The notes beneath the pieces are model-generated. The model searched no databases. It was not told the origin of the DNA and saw only the letters and a program-made list of their open reading frames with translations. A stretch of 14,481 bases of DNA from an uncultured Limnohabitans sp. (GTDB lineage Bacteria > Pseudomonadota > Gammaproteobacteria > Burkholderiales > Burkholderiaceae_C): the NCBI GenBank assembly GCA_937928195.1, contig CALEYZ010000052.1, positions 1 through 14,481 on the forward strand, in the 5' to 3' direction. Positions within the stretch are counted from its first letter, which is position 1. Each line of letters starts with the position of its first letter. Positions 1 to 5,309 of the stretch are shown here, piece after piece. Both the position numbers and the translations under genes were made by a program.

Positions 1-30
1 TGTCATGTCGAGATTGGCTTGCGTTTTCAT
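1..30 (-). CDS. Start of a partial gene downstream of the sigma factor (possibly DUF3619 family)
   Basis: Only the first ten codons are in the window; they read M-K-T-Q-A-N-L-D-M-T on the minus strand. The ATG overlaps the TGA of the upstream sigma factor gene in an ATGA arrangement, which is typical of translational coupling and is the main evidence that this is a real start. In Burkholderiales a sigma factor of this type is, as I recall, usually followed by a DUF3619 membrane protein gene and a DUF3106 gene, so a DUF3619 protein is the likeliest identity. Ten residues are too few to confirm the family. An anti-sigma-like role is a guess from position only. Confidence 0.55.
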   Translation of the reverse strand, partial: MKTQANLDMT

Positions 31-593
31 GTGTTAAATCCTTTGGCGCGAAGTGCTTTGCTCAGCGCCTGAACAGCCCGAGAACAGTGAGTTTTGACAC
101 TGCCTTCCGTGCAGCCCATGGCCGCAGCAGTCTCGGAAAGGTTCATCTCTTCCCAGTAACGCAGCAGGAAGGCTTCGCGTTGACGTGGCGGCAATTCTTG
201 AATTTCAGCCTCGATTTGGTGAAAAACTTGTTTTCGGTGAGTTTGATCTTCGGTGCTTTCACCCAAGCCGGGCTCGCTCAAGCCACCCAAGTTCTCCAAA
301 AAGTCGAAATCTTCGCCGTCCGCATCAGTGCCAAAGTCGCTCATGTTGGAGAACAAGGCGTTGCGAGTTTTCTGGCGGCGGAACCAATCCAAGGTGGTAT
401 TGGACAAAATCCGCTGAAAGAGCATGGGCAATTCGGTGACGGGTTTGTCGCCATAGTGGGTGGCCAGCTTGATCATGCTGTCTTGCACGATGTCTAACGC
501 AGACTCCTCGTTGCGAACGTGGTAAAGCGTGCGCTTGAATGCACGTTTTTCCGTGTTCTTGAGGAAATCTGAGAGTTCGTGTTCTGTGGCCAA
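27..593 (-). CDS. ECF-type RNA polymerase sigma factor
   Basis: This encodes a 188-residue sigma-70 family protein that would direct core RNA polymerase to a specific promoter set. Region 2 lies at about residues 18-75 and includes the stretch L-F-Q-R-I-L-S-N-T-T-L-D-W-F-R-R-Q-K. An acidic linker (about 88-120, rich in Asp and Glu) leads to region 4 at about 135-182, with L-P-P-R-Q-R-E-A-F and a helix-turn-helix containing E-T-A-A-A-M-G-C-T-E-G-S-V-K-T-H. Length fits ECF/RpoE-like factors. The start is TTG at 591-593; no ATG lies close to it in frame, and starting here keeps the region-2 lead-in E-L-S-D-F-L-K. No strong Shine-Dalgarno is visible. The stop overlaps the ATG of the next gene. 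It diverges from ilvB across a 225-bp gap. The regulon cannot be told from sequence; the family call is firm. Confidence 0.9.
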   Translation of the reverse strand: MATEHELSDFLKNTEKRAFKRTLYHVRNEESALDIVQDSMIKLATHYGDKPVTELPMLFQRILSNTTLDWFRRQKTRNALFSNMSDFGTDADGEDFDFLENLGGLSEPGLGESTEDQTHRKQVFHQIEAEIQELPPRQREAFLLRYWEEMNLSETAAAMGCTEGSVKTHCSRAVQALSKALRAKGFNT

Positions 594-616
594 TGTTCTG
601 CACCAAATGCGGCACC

Positions 617-650
617 CATTCTGGGCGAGTCGGATTATGGCATTCTGGGC
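617..650. repeat. Two perfect 10-bp direct repeats in the ilvB promoter region
   Basis: CATTCTGGGC occurs at 617-626 and again at 641-650, start to start 24 bp apart (a little over two helical turns). The second copy directly precedes the TATAAT at 653-658, so the pair would occupy roughly the -48 to -15 stretch of that promoter. The spacing suits a dimeric or tandem-binding regulator, but no regulator is identified, and a chance duplication cannot be excluded. Confidence 0.55.
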
Positions 651-661
651 CCTATAATGCC
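639..661. promoter_or_regulatory. T-N11-A inverted repeat overlapping the ilvB -10 element
   Basis: GGCATT (639-644) and AATGCC (656-661) form a perfect 6-bp inverted repeat around an 11-bp spacer whose centre is GGGCCC (647-652). ATT-N11-AAT is the general shape of a LysR-type regulator binding site. The right arm overlaps the TATAAT. This is pattern evidence only; no LysR-type gene is in the window. Confidence 0.4.
653..658 (+). promoter_or_regulatory. Candidate -10 element (TATAAT) of the ilvB promoter
   Basis: A consensus TATAAT lies 160 bp upstream of the ilvB ATG. No good -35 hexamer is found at 16-18 bp spacing (the sequence there is near TCGGAT), which suggests the promoter is weak alone or activator-dependent, in keeping with the repeats around it. 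The predicted transcription start would be near 665, giving a leader of about 150 nt. A possible opposing -10 (CATAAT on the minus strand, 634-639) could serve the divergent sigma factor gene. Confidence 0.5.
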
Positions 662-664
662 GGG

Positions 665-818
665 TTGCAATTGAAAAAACGCAAACGGATCACCATCCGG
701 CCAAAGTGCTTACATGCGCAGGCTCATGTTGGTGGTCTTAAGTTCTGATGCGACTTCACAAGAGTCCCGCAAAAGAGCACCCAAGGTTTTTCGTTAGAGA
801 AATTCACAAAGGTTGAAT
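665..818 (+). promoter_or_regulatory. Predicted 5' leader of the ilvB mRNA with stem-loops
   Basis: Several foldable segments are visible. CGGAT/ATCCG (686-690 with 695-699) makes a 5-bp stem with a four-base loop. A second hairpin at 749-771 pairs TGCGACTT with GAGTC-GCA around a CACAA loop, with a two-base bulge (CC, 767-768). A longer-range pairing of TTGGTG (729-734) with CACC(C)AA (778-784) would enclose that hairpin and is followed by TTTTT (787-791), resembling a weak intrinsic terminator. The 5' arm of this pairing lies inside the Leu/Val codons of the upstream ORF, so translation would disrupt it. An attenuation role is inference. Confidence 0.4.
714..797 (+). CDS. Putative ilvB leader peptide (upstream ORF, 27 codons)
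   Basis: A short ORF begins at ATG 714 and ends at TAG 795-797, 21 bp before the ilvB start codon. The first eleven residues are M-R-R-L-M-L-V-V-L-S-S, so five of six consecutive residues (4-9) are Leu or Val, the end products of the pathway encoded downstream. The rest is polar and basic, ending in R-A-P-K-V-F-R. A second in-frame ATG at 726 could be the real start. Neither ATG has a convincing ribosome binding site: there is an AAAGTG-like stretch before 714, and the AGG before 726 is too close. Branched-chain-rich leaders are the hallmark of ilv attenuators in enterobacteria. Here the composition is suggestive but the run is short, so a non-translated explanation remains possible. Confidence 0.45.
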   Translation: MRRLMLVVLSSDATSQESRKRAPKVFR

Positions 819-2609
819 ATGGAAATCTCCAAAGCTGAAATGGCCAATGCGGCCAACGCTGCTGCTTCCGCAGCAACCAGTGCCACTGCTGCAGATCTGC
901 GTGGCGCTGAAATTCTCGTTAAGTCGCTCCAAGCCGAAAACGTCAAGTACATCTGGGGTTACCCAGGCGGCGCGGTTTTGCACATCTACGACGCATTCTT
1001 CAAACAAGACACCATTCAGCACGTGCTGGTTCGTCATGAACAAGCTGCAGTGCATGCGGCCGACGGCTATGCGCGCGCTACCGGTGATGTCGGTGTTGCC
1101 TTGGTTACTTCTGGCCCCGGCCTGACCAACGCCGTCACTGGCATTGCCACCGCCTACATGGACAGCATCCCCATGGTGATCATCAGTGGCCAAGTGCCTA
1201 CTGCCGCCATTGGCCTGGATGCCTTCCAAGAATGCGACACCGTGGGCATTACGCGCCCCATCGTCAAACACAACTTTTTGGTCAAAGATGCCCGCGACAT
1301 GGCAGAGATCATGAAGAAGGCATTTCACATCGCGCGCAGCGGCCGTCCGGGCCCTGTGGTGGTGGACATCCCTAAAGACGTTTCATTCAACAAGGTGCCT
1401 TACAACGGTTACCCAGAATCTGTTGAGATGCGTTCTTACAACCCTGTGCGCAAAGGCCACAGCGGGCAAATTCGCAAAGCGCTTCAGTTGCTGATGGCGG
1501 CCAAGCGCCCCTACATCTACACCGGCGGCGGTGTGTTGCTCAGCAATGCATCTGCAGAACTGCGCCAGTTGGTCGAGATGTTGGGATATCCCGTTACCAA
1601 CACCCTGATGGGCCTGGGCGCATTCCCTGCCACCAATCCCAAGTTCTTGGGCATGTTGGGCATGCACGGCACATGGGAAGCCAACAACGCCATGCAGCAT
1701 TGCGACGTGTTGTTGGCTGTGGGCGCACGTTTTGACGATCGCGTCATTGGCAACCCCAAGCACTTTGCGCAAAACGAGCGCAAGATCATTCACATTGACA
1801 TTGACCCTTCCAGCATTTCCAAGCGCGTGAAGGTGGATGTGCCGATTGTGGGCGATGTCAAAGATGTGTTGACCGAGCTCATTGCCATGATCAAAGAGTC
1901 AGGTTTAAAACCTGACAACAATGCACTGGGTGCTTGGTGGTCCACCATTGACGGCTGGCGCCAACGCAACTGCATGAAGTACGACAGCGAAAACACGCAA
2001 GTCATCAAGCCTCAAAAAGTCATTGAGACTTTGTATGGCATGACCAAAGACGCCGATGCATACATCACATCTGACGTGGGCCAACACCAAATGTGGGCGG
2101 CGCAGTACTACAAGTTTGACGAGCCACGTCGCTGGATCAACTCCGGCGGTTTGGGCACCATGGGCGTGGGCATTCCTTATGCCATGGGCATCAAATTGGC
2201 CAAGCCAGAATCTGAGGTGTTCTGCGTCACGGGTGAAGGTTCTGTGCAGATGTGCATTCAGGAGCTTTCCACTTGTTTGCAATACAACACGCCGATCAAA
2301 ATTTTGTCCTTGAACAATCGCTATTTGGGCATGGTTCGTCAGTGGCAACAGATTGAGTACTCAGGTCGATACAGTCACAGTTACATGGACGCCTTGCCCG
2401 ACTTTGTGAAGTTGGCCGAAGCCTATGGTCACGTGGGCATGCTCATTGAGCGCCCTGAGGATGTGGAACCTGCTTTGCGCGAAGCGCGCAAACTGAAGGA
2501 CCGCACGGTGTTCATGGACTTCCGTACCGACCCCACAGAAAACGTGTTCCCCATGGTTCAAGCAGGCAAGGGCATTACAGAAATGTTGCTCAGCCCCGAA
2601 GACCTTTAA
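819..2609 (+). CDS. ilvB: Acetolactate synthase (acetohydroxyacid synthase), large catalytic subunit
   Basis: This ThDP- and FAD-dependent enzyme condenses two pyruvates to acetolactate, or pyruvate with 2-ketobutyrate to acetohydroxybutyrate, at the entry to valine, leucine and isoleucine synthesis. It has 596 residues. After an Ala-rich N-terminal segment of about 27 residues comes the ThDP pyrimidine domain with G-Y-P-G-G and the catalytic Glu in R-H-E-Q-A-A (Glu74), a central domain, and the pyrophosphate domain with G-E-G-S-V-Q-M (from residue 472) leading to L-N-N-R-Y. The usual GDG is GEG here; from memory that is normal for betaproteobacterial IlvB. The start is ATG 819 rather than TTG 813, because AAAGG (808-812) sits six bases from the ATG but touches the TTG. 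It heads the ilvB-ilvN-ilvC-pssA-leuA block. Confidence 0.97.
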   Translation: MEISKAEMANAANAAASAATSATAADLRGAEILVKSLQAENVKYIWGYPGGAVLHIYDAFFKQDTIQHVLVRHEQAAVHAADGYARATGDVGVALVTSGPGLTNAVTGIATAYMDSIPMVIISGQVPTAAIGLDAFQECDTVGITRPIVKHNFLVKDARDMAEIMKKAFHIARSGRPGPVVVDIPKDVSFNKVPYNGYPESVEMRSYNPVRKGHSGQIRKALQLLMAAKRPYIYTGGGVLLSNASAELRQLVEMLGYPVTNTLMGLGAFPATNPKFLGMLGMHGTWEANNAMQHCDVLLAVGARFDDRVIGNPKHFAQNERKIIHIDIDPSSISKRVKVDVPIVGDVKDVLTELIAMIKESGLKPDNNALGAWWSTIDGWRQRNCMKYDSENTQVIKPQKVIETLYGMTKDADAYITSDVGQHQMWAAQYYKFDEPRRWINSGGLGTMGVGIPYAMGIKLAKPESEVFCVTGEGSVQMCIQELSTCLQYNTPIKILSLNNRYLGMVRQWQQIEYSGRYSHSYMDALPDFVKLAEAYGHVGMLIERPEDVEPALREARKLKDRTVFMDFRTDPTENVFPMVQAGKGITEMLLSPEDL

Positions 2610-2644
2610 GCACTTATTGAATTAACTTTAGAAGAATCTATTGA

Positions 2645-2683
2645 CCGCCAAGCCTGCACATTACCGTGTGTGGGGGAGGGCGG
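2645..2683 (+). ncRNA. Structured RNA candidate in the ilvB-ilvN gap (ilvN 5' region)
   Basis: The 92-bp gap between ilvB and ilvN folds into one long hairpin. The outer stem is CCGCC (2645-2649) with GGCGG (2679-2683). An internal loop AAG / GGAG follows. The inner stem is CCTGCACA (2653-2660) with TGTGTGGG (2667-2674), including two G-U pairs, closed by a TTACCG loop. The hairpin ends about six bases before the AGAGGA ribosome binding site of ilvN, so it could control translation initiation or mRNA stability. I recall an Rfam 'ilvH RNA' motif described from betaproteobacteria in just this position, but I could not compare with its consensus. There is no T-tract, so it is not an intrinsic terminator. 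Confidence 0.55.
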
Positions 2684-2701
2684 CGAAAAGAGGAATCGCA
2701 C

Positions 2702-3193
2702 ATGAAACACATCATCGCAGTTTTACTTGAGAACGAACCCGGTGCCTTGTCGCGAGTGGTTGGCTTGTTCTCCGCACGTGGCTACAACATTGAGTCTCTC
2801 AGTGTTGCGCCGACAGAAGACCCCAGCCTGTCACGCATGACCATCCAAACGGCTGGTTCGGACGATGTCATTGAACAAATTACAAAGCACCTGAACCGCC
2901 TCATTGAAGTGGTCAAAGTGGTCGACCTGACAGAAGGTGCTTACACCGAGCGCGAACTCATGCTTGTCAAAGTTCGTGCTGTGGGCAAAGAACGTGAAGA
3001 GATGAAGCGCATGGCCGATATCTTCCGTGGTCGTGTGATTGACGTCACCGACAAAAGCTACACCGTGGAACTCACGGGAGATCAATCCAAAAACGATGCG
3101 TTTTTGGAGGCCATCGACCGCAGTGCCATTCTTGAAACAGTCCGAACCGGTGCCTGCGGCATTGGTCGGGGTGAGCGCATTTTGCGCGTCTAA
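2702..3193 (+). CDS. ilvN: Acetolactate synthase, small regulatory subunit
   Basis: A 163-residue regulatory partner of IlvB (also named ilvH) that raises its activity and confers feedback inhibition by valine. An ACT domain occupies about residues 3-75, with L-L-E-N-E-P-G-A-L-S-R-V and R-G-Y-N-I-E-S-L, the loop region that forms the valine site in this family. A C-terminal AHAS-small domain follows from about residue 85 to the end (G-K-E-R-E-E-M-K-R, then R-T-G-A-C-G-I-G-R-G). Length is exactly usual. ATG 2702 is chosen over an in-frame upstream start at 2666 because AGAGGA (2689-2694) is correctly spaced and the protein then begins M-K-H-I-I-A-V, as in homologues; the upstream start would lie within the leader hairpin. 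ilvC follows 63 bp downstream. Confidence 0.96.
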   Translation: MKHIIAVLLENEPGALSRVVGLFSARGYNIESLSVAPTEDPSLSRMTIQTAGSDDVIEQITKHLNRLIEVVKVVDLTEGAYTERELMLVKVRAVGKEREEMKRMADIFRGRVIDVTDKSYTVELTGDQSKNDAFLEAIDRSAILETVRTGACGIGRGERILRV

Positions 3194-3256
3194 CTTAGCG
3201 CGTATTTCCGCGTTTGACCCATTTACTTTTTGAACGATTTTTGAAGGAGAGAACCC

Positions 3257-4273
3257 ATGAAAGTGTTTTACGACAAAGACTGTGACCTCAGCGTCATCAA
3301 AGGCAAAACAGTGGCCATCATTGGCTACGGCTCACAAGGCCATGCACACGCACAAAACTTGAACGACAGTGGCGTGAAAGTGGTTGTGGGTTTGCGCAAA
3401 AACGGCGCTAGCTGGCCTAAAGTTGAAAAAGCTGGCCTCACCGTCATGGAAGTTGCCGATGCTGTGAAAGCTGCTGACGTGGTCATGATTTTGTTGCCTG
3501 ACGAACAAATCGCCGATGTGTACCGCAACGATGTTGAACCCAACATCAAAAAAGGCGCATCTTTGGCCTTCGCTCACGGCTTCAATGTTCACTACAACCA
3601 AGTGGTGCCCCGTGAAGACCTCGACGTTTGGATGGTGGCACCTAAGGCCCCCGGCCACACTGTTCGCAACACTTACACACAAGGCGGCGGCGTGCCCCAC
3701 CTCGTGGCTGTGCACCAAGATAAAAGCGGCAAAGCCATTGCTTTGGCATTGAGCTATGCCATGGCCAACGGTGGCGGCAAGGCTGGCATCATTGAAACCA
3801 ACTTCAAAGAAGAAACAGAAACTGACTTGTTCGGTGAACAAGCTGTTTTGTGCGGTGGCGCCGTCGAACTCATCAAGATGGGTTACGAAACTTTGGTTGA
3901 AGCGGGTTACGCACCTGAAATGGCTTACTTCGAATGCTTGCACGAGCTGAAGCTCATTGTCGACCTGATCTATGAAGGCGGCATCGGTAACATGAACTAC
4001 TCCATCTCTAACAACGCAGAGTATGGTGAGTACGTGACAGGCCCTGAAGTGATCAATGCACAATCTCGCGAAGCCATGCGCAACGCATTGAAACGCATTC
4101 AAACGGGTGAGTACGCCAAGATGTTCATCTTGGAAGGTCGCACCAATTACCCAAGCATGACAGCCCGTCGTCGCTTGACAGCCGAGCACTCCATTGAAGT
4201 TGTTGGCGCACAATTGCGCTCTATGATGCCTTGGATTGCCAAAAACAAATTGGTCGACAAATCACGCAACTGA
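3257..4273 (+). CDS. ilvC: Ketol-acid reductoisomerase (NADP+), class I
   Basis: A 338-residue Mg2+- and NADPH-dependent enzyme that rearranges and reduces acetolactate or acetohydroxybutyrate to the dihydroxy acid, the second common step of branched-chain synthesis. The N-terminal Rossmann domain shows G-Y-G-S-Q-G-H-A-H-A at about residues 23-32. The knotted helical domain carries the metal-binding acids in E-T-E-T-D-L-F-G-E-Q and F-E-C-L-H-E-L-K-L-I. The length is that of the short class I enzymes. A strong AAGGAG (3244-3249) sits seven bases before the ATG. The 63-bp gap from ilvN contains no terminator and no convincing promoter, so it is probably co-transcribed with ilvBN. A very long antisense frame overlaps it but looks like a codon-bias shadow. 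Confidence 0.97.
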   Translation: MKVFYDKDCDLSVIKGKTVAIIGYGSQGHAHAQNLNDSGVKVVVGLRKNGASWPKVEKAGLTVMEVADAVKAADVVMILLPDEQIADVYRNDVEPNIKKGASLAFAHGFNVHYNQVVPREDLDVWMVAPKAPGHTVRNTYTQGGGVPHLVAVHQDKSGKAIALALSYAMANGGGKAGIIETNFKEETETDLFGEQAVLCGGAVELIKMGYETLVEAGYAPEMAYFECLHELKLIVDLIYEGGIGNMNYSISNNAEYGEYVTGPEVINAQSREAMRNALKRIQTGEYAKMFILEGRTNYPSMTARRRLTAEHSIEVVGAQLRSMMPWIAKNKLVDKSRN

Positions 4274-4307
4274 TTTTGTTCGCCGCTTAACTAGAAAGAA
4301 CTGTCGC

Positions 4308-5123
4308 ATGCACGATGGCTTAGAAACTTCTGACGACGCTGAGACTGTTGGCCAAGTTCGTAAACCCCGCAAGGGCATTTACGTGTTACCCAACATGATC
4401 ACGTTAGCAGCCCTGTTTGGTGGCTTTTACGCCATCGTGATGGCCATGAATGGTCGTTTTGACATGGCGGCGGTGGGAGTCTTTTGTGCCATGGTGCTCG
4501 ACAGTCTGGATGGTCGAGTGGCGCGAATGACCAACACGCAAAGTGCCTTTGGAGAACAGATGGACTCTTTGTCCGACATGGTCTCCTTTGGTGCTGCGCC
4601 TGCACTCATTGCCTACGAGTGGTCACTCAAGGGTTTGGGGCGTTGGGGCTGGATTGCAGCCTTTGTGTATTGTGCTTGCGCCGCATTGCGCCTGGCACGC
4701 TTTAACGTCAACACCGCAGTGGTTGACAAACGATTTTTTCAAGGCTTGCCTTCACCGGCTGCTGCCGCTTTGGTGATGGGATTCATTTCCATCATGACCG
4801 ATGCAGAAATTCCTGCTGCCAGCATGGCTTGGCCAATGTTTGTGGTTGCATTGTTTGCGGGCCTCACCATGGTGACCAACGTGCCGTTTTACAGCTTCAA
4901 AGATGTCAGCATGAAGCAAAGCGTCCCGTTTGTGGTCATCGTTCTCATTGCGCTGGGCATTGCAGTGGTGAATATTCACCCACCCATGGCACTTTTTGGC
5001 TTGTTTGTCTTGTATGGCCTCAGTGGCTATGCCTTGTATGGCTGGCGTCGCTTCAAAGGCGAGCAAACCAGCGTCATCAGTACCTCCACGGAAGATCCCG
5101 ATGAACGGGGTTTACACCAGTAA
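4308..5123 (+). CDS. pssA: CDP-diacylglycerol--serine O-phosphatidyltransferase (phosphatidylserine synthase)
   Basis: A 271-residue inner-membrane enzyme that makes phosphatidylserine from CDP-diacylglycerol and serine, the precursor of phosphatidylethanolamine. The CDP-alcohol phosphatidyltransferase signature D-G-x2-A-R-x8-G-x3-D-x3-D is complete (Asp68, Gly69, Ala72, Arg73, Gly82, Asp86, Asp90). Several hydrophobic segments flank it (for example about 35-47, 52-66, 100-125, 138-152, 165-185 and 200-240), as expected for this integral membrane family. ATG 4308 is preferred over an upstream in-frame start at 4236 that would overlap ilvC; an A/G-rich AGAAAGAA (4293-4300) precedes it. It lies 34 bp after ilvC with no terminator. 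In many Burkholderiales a psd gene sits beside it; none is present here. The leuA leader follows 33 bp downstream. Confidence 0.94.
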   Translation: MHDGLETSDDAETVGQVRKPRKGIYVLPNMITLAALFGGFYAIVMAMNGRFDMAAVGVFCAMVLDSLDGRVARMTNTQSAFGEQMDSLSDMVSFGAAPALIAYEWSLKGLGRWGWIAAFVYCACAALRLARFNVNTAVVDKRFFQGLPSPAAAALVMGFISIMTDAEIPAASMAWPMFVVALFAGLTMVTNVPFYSFKDVSMKQSVPFVVIVLIALGIAVVNIHPPMALFGLFVLYGLSGYALYGWRRFKGEQTSVISTSTEDPDERGLHQ

Positions 5124-5156
5124 ACAGTTTTTAAAAACTTGTGATACAGTATTCTC

Positions 5157-5210
5157 ATGAAATTGAATTTGCTAGCTCTACTGCTGACGCCCCTCGGGCG
5201 GGATATGTAG
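5157..5210 (+). CDS. leuL: leuA leader peptide (leucine-rich, 17 codons)
   Basis: The short ORF reads MKLNLLALLLTPLGRDM and stops at TAG 5208-5210. Seven of 17 residues are leucine, including five of the six at residues 5-10 (TTG CTA GCT CTA CTG CTG), with the generally rare CTA used twice. It lies between pssA and leuA, immediately upstream of an intrinsic terminator that precedes leuA, the first gene dedicated to leucine synthesis. This is the textbook arrangement of a leucine attenuator: ribosomes stall at the Leu codons when charged tRNA-Leu is scarce. No Shine-Dalgarno is visible before the ATG. A possible -10 (TACAGT, 5145-5150) would place the transcription start at or next to the ATG, so a leaderless message is possible; read-through from pssA is the alternative. 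The symbol is by analogy with enterobacterial leuL. Confidence 0.82.
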   Translation: MKLNLLALLLTPLGRDM

Positions 5211-5266
5211 CGCACGCTGTTCTATTTCCCATCAAGCCCGTATGCCAATCGCAGCGGGCTTTTTTT
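5189..5266 (+). promoter_or_regulatory. Transcription attenuator of leuA with mutually exclusive hairpins
   Basis: Four segments pair in alternation. Segment 1, GCCC (5189-5192), can pair with GGGC (5196-5199). Segment 2, CGGGC (5195-5199) plus GGGA (5200-5203), can pair with GCCCG (5236-5240) plus TCCC (5227-5230) as an antiterminator, with a small AGC-GCAC-GCT hairpin (5209-5218) inside it. Segment 3 (5234-5241) pairs with segment 4 (5254-5261) as the terminator. The leader stop codon (5208-5210) lies just past segment 2, so a ribosome finishing the peptide would mask segment 2 and favour termination. A ribosome held at the Leu codons (5172-5186) would leave it free. The pairings are read directly; the mechanism is inferred from known attenuators. 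Confidence 0.72.
5234..5266 (+). terminator. Rho-independent terminator (attenuator stem) before leuA
   Basis: AAGCCCGT (5234-5241) pairs with GCGGGCTT (5254-5261), extended by TGC/GCA (5243-5245 with 5251-5253) around a CAATC loop, and is followed by a run of T through 5266 and a further T-rich stretch. It lies 43 bp upstream of the leuA start codon, so it cannot be a simple end-of-operon signal for pssA without also controlling leuA. Confidence 0.88.
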
Positions 5267-5309
5267 ATTTTCGAATTGCTTTGTGAAGTTTTCAAACCAG
5301 GAGTGAAAC

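Noticed and set aside
87..497. 136-codon plus-strand frame opposite the sigma factor
   Set aside because: It is antisense to a clear sigma factor with conserved regions 2 and 4; there is no ribosome binding site and no family resemblance.
813..815. TTG as the ilvB start codon
   Set aside because: The AAAGG ribosome binding site touches this codon; ATG 819 has correct six-base spacing.
2666..2701. Longer ilvN with an upstream start at 2666
   Set aside because: The extra residues would be encoded inside the leader hairpin, have no ribosome binding site, and are not expected in this 163-residue family.
3184..3214. CGCG-based small hairpin after ilvN as a terminator
   Set aside because: The stem is only four base pairs and there is no proper T-tract directly after it; it is unlikely to stop transcription before ilvC.
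3214..3242. Possible separate promoter for ilvC (TTGACC at 3214-3219)
   Set aside because: No acceptable -10 hexamer occurs at 16-18 bp spacing; co-transcription with ilvBN is simpler.
3332..4213. 293-codon open frame on the minus strand opposite ilvC
   Set aside because: It is fully antisense to a certain gene; its product is rich in His, Phe, Val and Cys in the way expected from reversed codons, and it has no recognisable domain. It is a codon-bias shadow.
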